A stretch of DNA of 64,000 nt from Chondrus crispus (GCF_000350225.1 NW_005179389.1:186001-250000), one strand, 5' to 3'; positions 20,102 to 31,432 are shown, counted from the stretch's first letter. The notes: generated by a model from the sequence alone, not told the origin. Numbers and translations: made by a program.

Positions 20102-21114
20102 TGTAGTGCAATACGCACCTGAAAAGGGGGGTGAAAAGAAGTAAAAAAGTAAAAATTGCATACTGTAGTCCGGGTTTGGGGGACACACTTGTGCGACGAA
20201 GCGCACGATTATTTTAATTATTTAATTTATTTACTAATCAGATCTAAAATCTAGAGCCGGGAGCTACTGTACGCGCCCCGGCGGGGTTCTATATAACTTA
20301 GCCCTTTGACCGAACAAGTCAATAAACCAACCCGAGTTGCCGGAGTTAGATCTCGCCTTCGTCGAAGACCGCTTCCGTTCACGAGACGCGCTTCCCTTTT
20401 ACGCTGCTAACGTCATCCTTTATTGCTCGGGGTCCCATTCCTTTTCCTTATCCTTTTACCTTTTCTATCTCTGCATCTATTTTTCCCTTAATTCAGTTGG
20501 TTCCATTGGAATTGGTTGCGACCGATCCGGTGTAGGTGTTTTAGCCATCGGGCAACACGTTGTGTAGCGCTGCTACTGTTTCAAGTTCCGTAGGAAGGCG
20601 GTTGTAACGACGCCTCGGTCAAAGGTCTCACTGTATGAGACAGAGTTGGTACCTTCTACCGCGATCGCGATCGCGCTGGTGAGGGTGTTTTTAGCCATCG
20701 GGCAACACGTTGGTAGTAGCGTTTCTACACAGTTACGATCCTGTCGGGTAGTGCTGAACAAGCCCCCGTCGAAGACCTTGAATTATACCCGAGGTGCTGA
20801 TGACGCTCGTCGAGCATTGGCCTTACAACCCAGAGAACTGCGGTTACATTCTCGTAGACAAGCCCAACCCGCACTCGTCGAGCACTCAAGTCTTCACAAG
20901 TCTCTACCACCATTATCCTCCCGGGCCGGGTATCTTTCCTTAACCCCCCCGTCGGAGTCGAGCTACCGTGAGCCGCAAGCCCACACAAGGGGAAAGAGAG
21001 TCTCAAACGCTCCGTAGCGCGTGCCATCGGCAGTGGTTGTTGTTGTTGCTGTTTTTCTTTTTTTTGTTTGACCGTCGGACTGTGTTCGCGGCCTGCCAGG
21101 CACATTGCACTACA
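20102..21114 (-). mobile_element. Solo LTR (1013 bp) with 5-bp target duplication
   Basis: The ends are TGTAGTGCAAT and ATTGCACTACA, an 11-bp perfect terminal inversion. CGAAG is duplicated at 20097-20101 and 21115-21119. It is a diverged relative of LTRs at 36255-37351 and 43546-44586; where those two are attached to gag and an integrase end, the orientation implied for this copy is minus. Inside are two partial repeats around TTTTAGCCATCGGGCAACAC (20540 and 20688). Frames within it are not genes. It is nested in the transposase-nuclease pseudogene. Confidence 0.88.
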
Positions 21115-21450
21115 CGAAGGTGGTTATACCACAACTGTCACCGTTTTCTGGGTAAGTCTTTCCTGCCAGTTGGGCGTTTTGATAAGGAGGAGGAAGAGGT
21201 GGGCGATATTGGGGGGGATGATGTGGACGGTGATGGCGGGTAGTTAGAAGTTGATGAAGATGTACCAGTAGAGAGAGTACAGCAAGATGTGCCATGACTT
21301 ACTCCAATTGCAACCGGCAACTTCACATCTGACTGGCCGAGGAGCTTTATAATTGACGACTCTGTAGACCAGGCCCCTGCGGCGTTCTGCGCCACTAAGC
21401 TTCTCAAGGGCACAAAACCAGACGCACCGCTTAGGCAGAGGGTCTCAGCT

Positions 21451-22398
21451 GTGTCTGTTAGAGAAAGAGGCACAACTAAGTTGAGCAAAGTTCTGCGCTC
21501 TGCTCACAACCTGCCTTCATATATGGCAAAGTCAATAGCCACATGGGTTGCGTCACCACGGCTGGAGGCCTGCCGGTCGCTCCTTTTCGGAGCGCGGGCC
21601 GACAGAATCTCACCACGAACATGGCCTCTTGAGAATGACCCCTCAACCAAGAGCGCTGTTGCAAGGGAGGCAATGAAGCATTGCCAGATTCTAACGATCG
21701 AACAACGTTGCGCGGATTGGTTCGTCATGAGGCAGTTTAGAGTGACAGGAACGCTTGCTGGTCGATTTGTAATGTCAGACAGTGCCGTGCGGCTGCTTCT
21801 TGGGCTCGCCGTTTGTACTACAGAAGCCCCGCGACCCCAACAGTTGCTCCGCCAATGCACCGAATCGTGATTTAGTGGATCGCGATCGACTGAGGCGATG
21901 ATGCGGGGAACTGCAAACGAGAAGGCTGCTTTCTTAGCGCTGGAGGCAAAGGCTTTTGTAAAGGGTTTATTCGAACTTGGAATGGTAGCGCGTAAGGAGG
22001 AGTCATGGCTTGCGTGCTCTGCGGACGGAGTCGCAATAATTGACTACATAGTGCTGGGACTGGATGGATTAACAGAGAGCAACGCATTAGGGGGCATCTT
22101 GGCCAGTGTTGAAATCAAGTCAAGTGTTGCCTCCAGGTCGCTGGACCGGGCGATGGGGATTGCATCAGCAGATCCCATTACATGCGAGGTTGGCGACGCA
22201 ACCTTTCGTCAGTACATACCTGAGATTCACATGGGCCAAGTTATACAACAAATACTGGTGCTACGTGTTTGTCTTGCAGTCTATGTATCAGCGTCTGAGA
22301 CTGGTCTTTTATACGTAGTCATCGTACAGGCGCCGGAGCACGTGTTAAGTGCGTTGGAGATGGCCCTTGCACCAAAAGCAAGAGCTCTGGCCAGCTAG
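21451..22398 (+). pseudogene. YqaJ-like PD-(D/E)XK nuclease domain of the transposon
   Basis: In order along the sequence: CADWFVMRQFRVTGTLAG (substrate-side Arg and TGT), a stop at 21868, then MRGTANEKAAF (motif with the first acidic residue), WLACSADGVAI (S-x-D-G, second catalytic Asp) and ASVEIKSSVA (E-x-K). This is the order and spacing of the YqaJ/lambda-exonuclease branch of PD-(D/E)XK nucleases. Its reading direction and position downstream of the DDE core indicate that it was part of the same protein. It keeps its catalytic residues even though the gene is interrupted. Confidence 0.7.
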
Positions 22399-23513
22399 GC
22401 TCATGGACCTTCTGATGGCGATCTAGTCCCTCCAAATTTTGCGGATGCTCAGAAAAAACGTCTATTAGAGGACAAACTTTCATTCTGGAAGGTCATAAAC
22501 GAAGATATAAAAGAGAGAGGGCCGATGCCTTCTATCAAGGTTTTCAAGCACGGAATACAAAGTCTGTATTCCAAGACTAAGGGGGAGGTCGATGGCACCG
22601 CCCACGCGCGCGCTGTTATGCACTCCTCGACATCATCTCTCCACTGGGAACAGAAGCTGGTTAGTCAAACGCTTAAAAACCTAGCCGTGAATGCATTTAC
22701 GTCATACCGACTGCAGTGCAAGGCTCATCTTCTGGAATCGCGAGACGTTTTTGGTAGAATGAAGAGATTTAGAGACTCCCTCAACTCTGTCCAGTCTCTT
22801 GCTGACTTTATCTAGGATGTATCAGGCGAGCTTCTTCAATGGGCTGATAGATTGCAGGTCGCGTCAGCAGTTCCAGATGTGATGAACTCACCTACAGGGA
22901 GCATTACCAAAGCTGCTGTGCAACGGCTGAGCGCACTATCCAAGTCAAGAAAGAGGCGCCAGTTGATTTTCTTTAATGGGCAACACTGTATCAAGCTTAC
23001 GATGGGATCTATGCACAAACAGAAACAGGTTCGCAAACGTTTATATTGTTCCCTTTTGGCATTAAACACACGTCTCAGGCTTCAGATGTGACAGAAGCGG
23101 CAAGCTCTGAGGCAACACCCTCTTTCCGTGGACACCGATCTTCACGTAAGTGTAACCTTTGCCACATACACTTATGTGTTGGCATCTATCCTGGATTACG
23201 GAAAAGCTGCTGGTAACTTTGGTATTCTAAAGCTCGTTTAGAAGCACGCGAAACGCTCGCCCCTAAATCCCCTAAAACTCATCCAGGTTTCACTCGGGGC
23301 GCCCCTGACAGTCAAACCGATGAGGACCCTATTGTGACACCGGTGGTAAGACCTCGAAAGCGCGCGCGAAGAGCTTCGATTCGAAACGCATGGGCTTTGT
23401 TATTGCAGTTGTCCTATTCCCATCGTGGTCTGCACAAGTCTTACACTTTGTCTGAGGTCGCAAGTCTTAAACCTATGTCTATTAAGGACTTATGTAAACT
23501 CCCTGATAAGTGA

Positions 23514-25322
23514 AGTGTTCTAGCATTTTAAACAGTGCTGGCTGACTGTAGTACATGTAGTACATATAGTGCACTACCCCACCTTGTGTCCGTCGCAGAT
23601 TACGGTACGTGCTTGTGGTTTAAGACCTGTTTCATAGGTCGTTGGCAATGCATTGCCAAGAACCTCAGGGTCGAACGCGGATCAAGTGCAGCACTATAAA
23701 GCAGCCATTCAGTGCACTTCTTTGCGCAAAAACCACCTTGCTATGGATCAGTATACTGATCCTTAGCCGAAAAGGGGGTATTTTTGGCTCCCGGAGCAGT
23801 CCCTTTCGGGCTGCCTATAGCCCTGGACCATCCGCTCTGTTTTTCTCAAACTCTTTTGCAGATGTTTATACTGCTCGCAAACTACAACATAGTTCAAGGG
23901 TATTTCGTGCAATGAATTATTGTCGAACTAGTGCGCATTTTAAATTTATGGATCAGTATACTGATCCTTAAGTTGAATGCTAGGGATATATCACTCCAAA
24001 AGAGCTTTGAAAGTTCACCTTGACTCGATGCGCCCGTGTAGAGGGAGGGGACGCGACACCTCCTGCTTATGTTAATTTTTTTTTTTTTTGCATGCGTTCG
24101 ATTGCTTGTGAAGCAATATTTCATTGGAAGAAACATGGGGAGGGGAAAGTGCTGGTCAGCTATCCACATCTCCTTCCAGATACAGGCATACAATTCAACT
24201 TTAAAGTAGTGAAATAGCATGTGTAATAATTTGTACCCCTTGTCTGGCCGGAAAGAGGCCATGTTTGGTCGAAACTTGCCTTCCATGCTACCTACTGGTG
24301 ATGCAATCTCGAAACCTTCCACGATGCTGAGCAAGATCAGTCCGAAATCTGTCGAAGGCCGCCACGCCGGTTGTGTCAGGGCGTGATAAATGATGCTTTC
24401 TGGGTACTGTACCTTCGGTACTGTCAGGATTACAGAACGCCTTCATTCCTCGACTCATGTATTCAGAAGATTGAAAATGGAATCACGTGCGCTGCTGTAT
24501 TGTGCATCTAGCAGCACCCTTTTGTTGTAGTTCCTCCTCCCTGGCAATTTTGGAGATGCACACTGCGGCACTTCTCTCGATATCGTTTGTCCGATTACCT
24601 CCCCCGCACGGAATCCAGCGGCGGTAGTACAACAAAACCTGTGGATGAGTACTCGACTTAAAAAGTTTCAGTAGAAGGATGGACTATGACAGTTAACTCC
24701 AGACCTCACACGCTTTCAAATAATTCTCTTTATTCCGGTACATTCATAGGAGACGTTTCCATCTCGGTCAAGATCAGGAGGCGCGGGAAAGCCGATCCTC
24801 CTTTTTTTCCTTATCAGTCGGTCTGCGCGGCCGCTATGTACTGAAGATATTCCTAATTTATTAGTTCTAGTCGGTCACGGGACATCAGCTAACAGAGGAC
24901 ACACAAAGGCTACGCAAACCATTAAACCGAACTGGAAAACATAAAGAAAACATAAAGAGTTTATTGTGTATGATGGGAGTTTTGCTATTTAGCGCCGGTG
25001 AAGAGAAAGAGACATGATGAGAAAGGAAACTACCGAGAGGGCAGCGCAGCCGGGGCTGGGCGAACAAGAGAAATAGACATAGCCAGAAGAGGGGGGGCTG
25101 GCAGGAGGCCCACCGTGGCGTATTAAGTACCACGGAGAAGCGAGGCTGCGATATGAGGTAAAGCTCGGTTGGCTGATAGTAATTACAGCCCCTCGCTATT
25201 CTCCGGGGAGTTGCACCCCTATACACGCTAGCGTGTACAGAGACGCGTACACGGGCGGCGTCGCGATATACTGCCATCTTTGATAGTGCCATATACCCTT
25301 TAGTGCTAGAGTGGTGCTCCTC
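23514..25322. other. No supported gene; two 18-bp palindromes
   Basis: The palindrome GGATCAGTATACTGATCC is at 23745-23762 and 23950-23967. The block matching 12576-12655 follows at 23988-24066, ending in a poly-T run. The minus-strand frame 23894-24334 (146 codons) crosses these repeats and is probably not a gene. The rest shows nothing I can support. Confidence 0.5.
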
Positions 25323-25674
25323 AATAGTTCGCAGTTGAATAGTTCGTTTGGTCAATAGTTCGCCTTTCGGACCTTGTCACGCCGTCTCAGACGTGTACAC
25401 GTGTACTCGTGTAGACCGTTGTGGTCCCGACCGTTGTTTGAGGAAGTGGAGGTTTTAGCAGAAAGGACAGGTCTTATTGCGGCCAGCGAAGGGCTTCGTC
25501 GGGCAAAACGAGTCTTTTTCGAGACCTACCGAGAGCAGACAAGGAATAGAACACGGCAGACAATCATTTCAGAGCATTCTAAGCAATAAATGGACATGTG
25601 CCAGAAAGGCGAGCATAATAGTTCGTTCTGTCAATAGTTCGTATCTGTGGGTCCTGGCACGGGGGCGAACTATT
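25323..25674. repeat. Cluster of AATAGTTCG motifs
   Basis: AATAGTTCG occurs at 25323, 25338, 25354, 25617 and 25633, and its reverse complement CGAACTATT at 25666: six copies in 350 bp. They lie in two groups flanking a short plus frame (25374-25589). The arrangement recalls sub-terminal transposase-binding repeats, but no transposase motif is seen between them. Confidence 0.7.
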
Positions 25675-25681
25675 GAGAGGT

Positions 25682-26509
25682 ACCTACTGTAGTCTAAAGG
25701 CCAGGTCACCATTCCTTACAGATGTACACGTGGATGACCTGGACATGACCTCCACAAAGTACATCTATGATTGTTGAACATCGCTACTGCATAATCGGGG
25801 TGCCACTCCTTCCTCTGTTCTGGCCAGCACACATCCCTTTTTGCTTGCAGCCTGCGTGGTTGCCGGCAAAATGCGCGCTTTTAGGCTGCTAGGCTAGAGG
25901 CTTGCAGTGCACAATGTGCGGTCTGGAGGAGAAGTCAAAAACAAGGATGCGATCGAGGCCCCAGCACTTTTTGGCGGCCCGAGTAAACTATGCTTTTCTC
26001 TAACTCTCTTTTGCTTGTCTCGAGACCAGGTCGACAGTGGGTGAGTTCGATCCACTTTAATGTGCTTCTTGATCGTGTCCAGGTCGCGTTGCAAAAGTTG
26101 TGCCGACGGATCCATAATAATAATTAAAGTAGATTTCGTATAAACTTGTCTTGTGTCGTGAAATCCAGGGGGGAAAGATAAAAGAGGTAGTCTTCCGGTG
26201 AGTGTGACGGTATCTAAAGGATAGATGTTTCGCGCAGAGGCGCGGGGGGTCTCGCGTCCGGACGCGGCAGCAAATGTTTGCCATAGAATTTGTGAATACT
26301 CACAGTCGGTCTGCTTTTAATATTCTGTCATTTTCTTGTCCTCGCTCTACGAAGCGGTAAGGTATATGTACCGGTGAGTAACGTGAAGGGATAATTATGG
26401 TTGTGTCGCTAATGCAATCTGGAGAATTGCATTCACCCCATCTCTGAGGGTTTCGCACGCTCTTTGAGGTATTTCCTGTTGACAGCGCTGATGTCAGCCT
26501 GTCAAACCT
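25682..26509. other. No supported gene
   Basis: Short shadow-like frames only. GTGAGTTCGATCCAC at about 26040 superficially resembles a tRNA T-arm but lacks a matching stem and acceptor partner. Confidence 0.5.
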
Positions 26510-26569
26510 AACAGACAGTATTAACAGAGACCTGATGTTGACATCAGGCCTCTGTTAATACTGTCTGTT
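26510..26569. repeat. 60-bp hairpin with 29-bp arms
   Basis: Arms 26510-26538 and 26541-26569 are reverse complements with one mismatch (A versus G) around a TG loop. The left arm begins AACAGACAGTATTAACAGAG. Same architecture as the 53-bp palindrome at 2821, but unrelated sequence. Confidence 0.92.
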
Positions 26570-27178
26570 TCTCCCCTGGTTATCAGCAGCTTGGTTCTGC
26601 ACGTGTTCTGTCTGTCCACGTTTCCAACCTGTCCACGTGTGTCCGTTGTGAGCGCACACGAGTGTTGCCGACTGACAATCACTTGCATTTCTCTACATCT
26701 CGGACCAGATCGACACCCTTTTGCTCTCAGGATATCTGCCACAACAAGTTGACCATGTGAAGTGCCAACCACCAGGATGCTGGAGCGGTGTATGGATCAT
26801 TACAAGAGGTGATCAAAGATACCCTGCCCGTATTTCGTTCCCTCACGTACCCCTCTGAAGGGTGCACTGTGATGAGACTAGATCTTACTTGTCTCATCCG
26901 GGTGTCTGTTCCGCTGCAACATCTCATGCGATGAAATGGACCCAAACTTCTGGCTACTGTTTACCGAATGCGGCACAAGGGACGATTCCTCTGTGTCATA
27001 AGTGAGCGAGATAAAGTAGAGATGAGGTCTTGCGTTGATAACCGGTAGCACAGCGGCAACGCAAGCGGAGGACGGTTGTACAGCGAACGGAGGGCAATAC
27101 CACGGCAAGAAAGAAAGGACACAGTGTTTCCTCGGTCGTAGCTCGAACAGATTTTCCGAAAAAAGCTTTCGCATTCAT

Positions 27179-27871
27179 TAACGTTGTCCGTAAAATAACG
27201 CGTTTTTTTTTTTCCATTTGCCTACAAACTCGCTGGACGTAAAGTAAACCCGAGTTTGAAAAATCCCACCACGAGTTTTGCCGACTGACCTCCAGCAAAG
27301 TACCTGCCCGCAACAAACGCAAGTCTGGTACATCGTTGTGCCGCCCGACGGATCACGTGCACCTGCGCGAATACTCACTGAAGCGAATATTGCAGCTCGC
27401 TACAAGGATAGAAAGGTTTTCAGTCGAAAGGGCGATGTGTTTCGTCTTCTTGACAAGCTGAGGGGGGCCGTTTAGAGAGGACGTCTTTTTAGAAGCTTCT
27501 ACTTGTCTATCTTCCGCGGTTGTTTCGGCGGCATCTGTGGCAGATCCTGTCGCGCATTGATCCAATGATGGACTCTGCGCAGATGAAGCGATAGGGCGTC
27601 CATGACGCATGACATATCGATACGACCCGTGCCGTCTGAAACTCGTTTGTGCTGATGAAAAGAACGGAAGACAAACTTGGTTTTTCTTCACGAGGGGTCG
27701 ATCTGGCACTGCTGTGATCACGGATGTGAAACTCGTGGAAAACTCACATGCCCCGAGTTTTCGGTATGCTGTGAGTTTTGCCAAACGCATTGTTTGAAAG
27801 ATTTGCGTTCAGAAAATCCGAGCAAACTCGCCGGCTAAACACGCGTTTTCATGACTTTACGGACAACGTTA
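27179..27871. mobile_element. Putative Tc1/mariner-type MITE (693 bp)
   Basis: TAACGTTGTCCGTAAA at 27179-27194 is matched in reverse complement at 27856-27871. TA at the outer edge of each end fits a TA target duplication, as in Tc1/mariner. Further inward both ends contain ACGCGTTTT and AAACTCGC in corresponding positions. The motif CGAGTTT or its complement occurs about ten times within. No transposase frame is present; the minus frame 27353-27790 has no motif. Non-autonomous status is inferred. Confidence 0.6.
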
Positions 27872-28249
27872 TTGTTAAATTTGGGCTCGCAGTAGTTTGT
27901 CCCGCCCAGTACGTATGCACTGTAAGTATTGGTAGAAGCCGTGGACCTCACGTGCGTTCATGCCCTTCTAAATTTTCCCGTCTTACGATCACGTGGTTGT
28001 GGTGATAGCGATGAAAGAAGGATGGATGCAGTGGCGGAGACACGAAATGACCTCTCAGGCTTCGAGTTGAAGGCCAAGAGTGTTCATGACAATCCGTTCT
28101 GACCACAGAGCCGAGCCGCGATACATCGCACAAGGGTCATGCTTCGAGACTGTACATTTCTACATAGGTTATGATACATGTTACGCACGGCTACAATGAA
28201 AAACTTAGTTGTATGCTGTATACTAGGCGTCCAAAGAGCTGTGGCCGGT
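27872..28249. other. No supported gene
   Basis: Non-coding in appearance, with only short frames. Confidence 0.45.
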
Positions 28250-28528
28250 TCTCCTTCAAAACGGCGTTGAACACTTCTCCTTCATCCATCTCGCCGAAAT
28301 TCACGCGCTCAGGCCCATGATGGACTCTGCTCGCTTCAAGATAAGCTTCCAGGGCACGCTTCTATCAAAAAATCCCAAAGGAGGCATTGTTCTTTTCAAC
28401 AGCCCGATTTGATAGTCTTCCTCAATTTCAGGGCGTTTCCTACCCCTGGCTAGCAAATTATCCAAGTGCGACCAAGCCTTCACCCTCTCAGATGATTTCC
28501 TATTCTCACACATCGAGTTCCACCTCAA
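28250..28528 (-). pseudogene. Possible ABCC-transporter N-terminal fragment
   Basis: The minus frame 28301-28528 contains AWSHLDNLLARGRKRPEIEE followed by DYQIG. This resembles the pre-membrane segment of ABC subfamily C proteins (pattern x-PLL-x-RG-x-KRPLE-x-EDL). After a stop a second frame continues about 40 codons (VNFGEMDEGEVFNAVLKENR). No membrane span or Walker motif follows, so at best this is a broken fragment. The call rests on one motif. Confidence 0.22.
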
Positions 28529-29095
28529 TCGCTATAGCGTTTCTACACGTCATGATATAATATATCGAACAGTACATCTAATAATGCTTGAAAGTTTACA
28601 ATACACAGTTTGAACTCTGTATGCCGTTCGATGCGTGTGCAATGCGCAAGGATTATTTTTATTGTTGCCTCAATTGACTTGCGTACAATGTCACAGTTCA
28701 GTACGATACCGCGTACGTGAGGTGAAGGAATGGCATTCACATCCGCACCCGTCCGGACTTCAGAACTCGGCACAATTCCTCATTCTCACTTCGTTATCAG
28801 AAAAGCTTAGTTTTGGGCAGAAAAGGCCGCCATGACCTCATACAAAGCGAAGATCCTCACAACAAATAAGATATGGCACTACAGTACAGCAATGCATCTG
28901 GGCGAGACTGACTCGTGTTCTCCCTCTGTGATTCCACACAAACACTCAAATAAGGCATAGCCTTATTTATAGGCGTACGATATGACATAGAGTTGGTAAA
29001 TATACCGACGCCGGCGGCCCCCCGCGGTCAGGGGGACTCCGGCATCCGGATCTCTTGGTTCACAGTGTGAACCACCCGCGATTTCATTAAATCAT
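28529..29095. other. No supported gene; small hairpin
   Basis: AAATAAGGC at 28948-28956 and GCCTTATTT at 28960-28968 form a perfect 9-bp hairpin with a 3-nt loop. The surrounding sequence shows no credible frame. Confidence 0.5.
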
Positions 29096-29123
29096 GTTTT
29101 TGCGCGCAATTGCGCGCAAAAAC
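29096..29123. repeat. 28-bp perfect palindrome
   Basis: The half site GTTTTTGCGCGCAA at 29096-29109 is immediately followed by its exact reverse complement. It is GC-rich at the centre and bounded by A/T runs. Function unknown. Confidence 0.9.
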
Positions 29124-30423
29124 TGCCAGATAATGCTGCAAAATGAAAAAATCACCACCTCGGCCTTCTTCAGGCGACCCACCGATAATCGCGATCAACC
29201 ATCGAAATCGAGATCCCCCATGCCTTCCTAGGGTCCCTGTAGCCCATCTCCATGCAGTGTCTCCCATTGTCTAAAGTCGTTTCTTCATGAAGAATCATCA
29301 AGTTTCTCAGTTTCTGCATGAATAAACAAGCAAAAAGCAAAAATGAAAAAACAACCCGAAATCGCGGGCAAAAACGTTTATTTCAATACAATTCTCCTTC
29401 TTTGGTACAGTACAGTACCTTGCCATCTTTATAGACTGTACAACAGCGCTGAGACCCACATTGAGTGCTCCCATGGCGATCCGCGATTACGCGCCTCTTT
29501 GCGGGCCGCCTACACCCCACCGATGTAAGGTTTGAACAGAACCCCGCGAATGGCGGTGGACGAGAATGGCGGTCGACGATACAGAAAACCACAATGCAAT
29601 ATTATAGATGCAGAGTTCTTTGAGTGTATTCACACTCAAGAACGCTGCACTTATAATGATTCTCTAGCCAAGTATCACTACATGTGTCACTTTAACAATT
29701 ACGAAATGTACAGTATTGGTACTCGTGACATTGGCTTCGTGCAGTCTGGCCGTACATTTCCAGTATTCTGCGTGTCGCCCCGTCCTTCACTCGCACTGGG
29801 AAAACGAAGTTCTATAATCAAGTCACGGGGAGGGCCATGAACAATTCCTTCGTACTGTGCTCTTCTGTAGAAATGGTTCATTGCCCCTATTTGCATACAG
29901 AAAGCATACAGTTCGCCGATCTGCCACTTATCTGACGCAATTCTTCACCTGCTTGGTGTACATATTGAATACAGATGACAAGGTTGCTGTCTTCATTAGA
30001 AAAAGTCTTCATTAGAAAAAGAAGCACACTTTATGAACCTGTAACTTTGAATGTTTCTGCAAGTAGCGCATTTGACAGAATAGAGAGTTTACGAAGCAGC
30101 AATTCTACGAAAATTCTCGTTAAAAAAACAGGATTCAAGACAGGTGTCTCAAAGAAACGGGATTTGCCCCCGGGTGCAGTTTCAGATATTCGTTCTTTCG
30201 CCTCCTTAACGAAATTAAAAATAAGTAGAACTGGGGCACCCACCCCACAAGAGCCAATTTGTATTCTGTATTTGGCGCGATGTGAACGACTTTCGGCGCT
30301 GACATATGGAATTCCTCCTTCCTCCTTCCGCACCTTCACTACCTTCCCACGTTCACTTACGTCCCCCCACACACCCCCACATCCCTCCCCAACCCTCAAC
30401 CCTGACAAAAAAAACCACCAGAC
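29124..30423. other. No supported gene
   Basis: Short frames only. GAGTGTATTCACACTC at about 29619 is a small hairpin. The frame beginning at 29975 becomes meaningful only near its end (from 30424), where it enters the Myb/SANT-like pseudogene. Confidence 0.45.
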
Positions 30424-31432
30424 CATGGCATCATTGCTTCCGTCACCCCAGCCTCTAGTGCCTGTTACTCCCTCAACGACAGCCGCTATCCCTTCCCCCT
30501 CTCCCCGCATCAAATGGGGACTAAAACACCCTTTCCGCTGCCCCACCCATCCCGCCAAACCCTTCTGGGACCTACTCCAGTCCATCATCAAAGCCTCTGC
30601 AACCCTCCCACATACAACCACGCGCTCGGCGTTTTAGATTCACCGAAGCGGCAGACGTGCACCTCTTGAAGGCTGTTTCTTGGGCGGGAGCGCATACTGC
30701 TCCTTGGGGTCGTAAAGTTTCCCTCTTTGAAGGGGCTCATGCAACTTTTCTACAAACGGCCCCAAGGTCTGTTGTTGGTGGGAAGAAGCCCCCATCCCAG
30801 AAGAGCCTTGAGGACAGGTTCAAGGCAGTTGTCGCCAAGCGGCGGAAGAAGGTGAAGCGCACGGCGGGGGCATCGGCATCGTGGAAGTTTATGGGGAACG
30901 GGAGACCGTTTTGGACGATCTCATACTAGAGATCGATGAAAACATGGAGCAAGAGAACGCGGATAAAGAGGATCGACTGGAGAAGGAAAAGAGGCTGACC
31001 GCCGCAGGAGTTGAACTTCGGAGCAGGGCTCTCAGTCGCGGACAGGGACGTCGTAGCCTGATTGAGGGGTGGATATAAATGATGACAGTGTCTCCCGTGC
31101 CACAAGCCTGTCTACGACGGGATCAAAGACAATACGTCGAATTCGGTATGAATCCGATGATGAGGCGTCTGAAGCATTGGTCTGTGATATGGCTGTTCGT
31201 CAACAGCAAGAAAATCAGCGGATAAAACTTGATGAACAACGCTACGAACTGGACAAAAAGCGTGTAGAAGATGAAGACAGGCGCTTTGACGCAAGGCAGG
31301 TTTCGAAGAGTAGCAAAACTATCCCTTGACAAGAAGAAGGCGGCTGTGGAAATCGAGGAGCGAAAGCAGGCGATGGTGGAGAGAGCGAAGATGATTGATT
31401 TATTGGCAGCCCTTGCCAAGAAGCTTGCGTAA
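30424..31432 (+). pseudogene. Myb/SANT-like protein, four frameshifts
   Basis: Starting at the ATG at 30424 (MASLLPSP), the protein can be followed through five frames. These are a Pro-rich start, then RFRFTEAADVHLLKAV and GRKVSLFEGAHATFL and KSLEDRFKAVVAKRRKKVKR (a trihelix/SANT-like DNA-binding region). Next comes VEVYGERETVLDDLILEIDE, then an acidic-basic helical region (QQENQRIKLDEQRYELDKKR), then KKKAAVEIEERKQAMVERAK and IDLLAALAKKLA ending at TAA 31430-31432. The C-terminal half looks like coiled coil. Proteins of this plan are the partner ORF of Harbinger transposons, and a Harbinger transposase relic lies 1.7 kb downstream on the other strand. Frame changes fall near 30620, 30880, 31070 and 31300. 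Confidence 0.6.

Larger units (their letters stand above)
18420..23513 (+). pseudogene. piggyBac-like transposase joined to PD-(D/E)XK nuclease, decayed and split
   Basis: A transposon protein can be followed through several frames. An Arg/Gly-rich start is at 18420-18695 (AHGRGRDRARGRVRGRG). The transposase N-terminal region is at 18692-19015 (FVDDVLNKCMEWTNE, MYRFVSVVLLSYTTGLSVQK). At 19012-19480 the DDE core reads TLDNDLYW and, past a stop, VIVTADRGYWKV. The gene is interrupted by other sequence including the solo LTR at 20102-21114. It resumes near 21284 and carries a YqaJ-like PD-(D/E)XK nuclease at 21451-22398. A tail at 22441-23513 includes KCNLCHIHLCVGIYPG, a Cys-rich end like those of piggyBac relatives. 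At least seven stops or frameshifts are visible. Family assignment is from motifs only. Confidence 0.7.

Noticed and set aside
20646-21243. Plus and minus frames inside and just past the solo LTR
   Set aside because: They lie within the LTR or cross its edge, and similar frames recur in the other LTR copies.
26035-26060. Possible tRNA T-arm (GAGTTCGATCC)
   Set aside because: No 5-bp stem around it, no acceptor stem or anticodon arm at the right distance.
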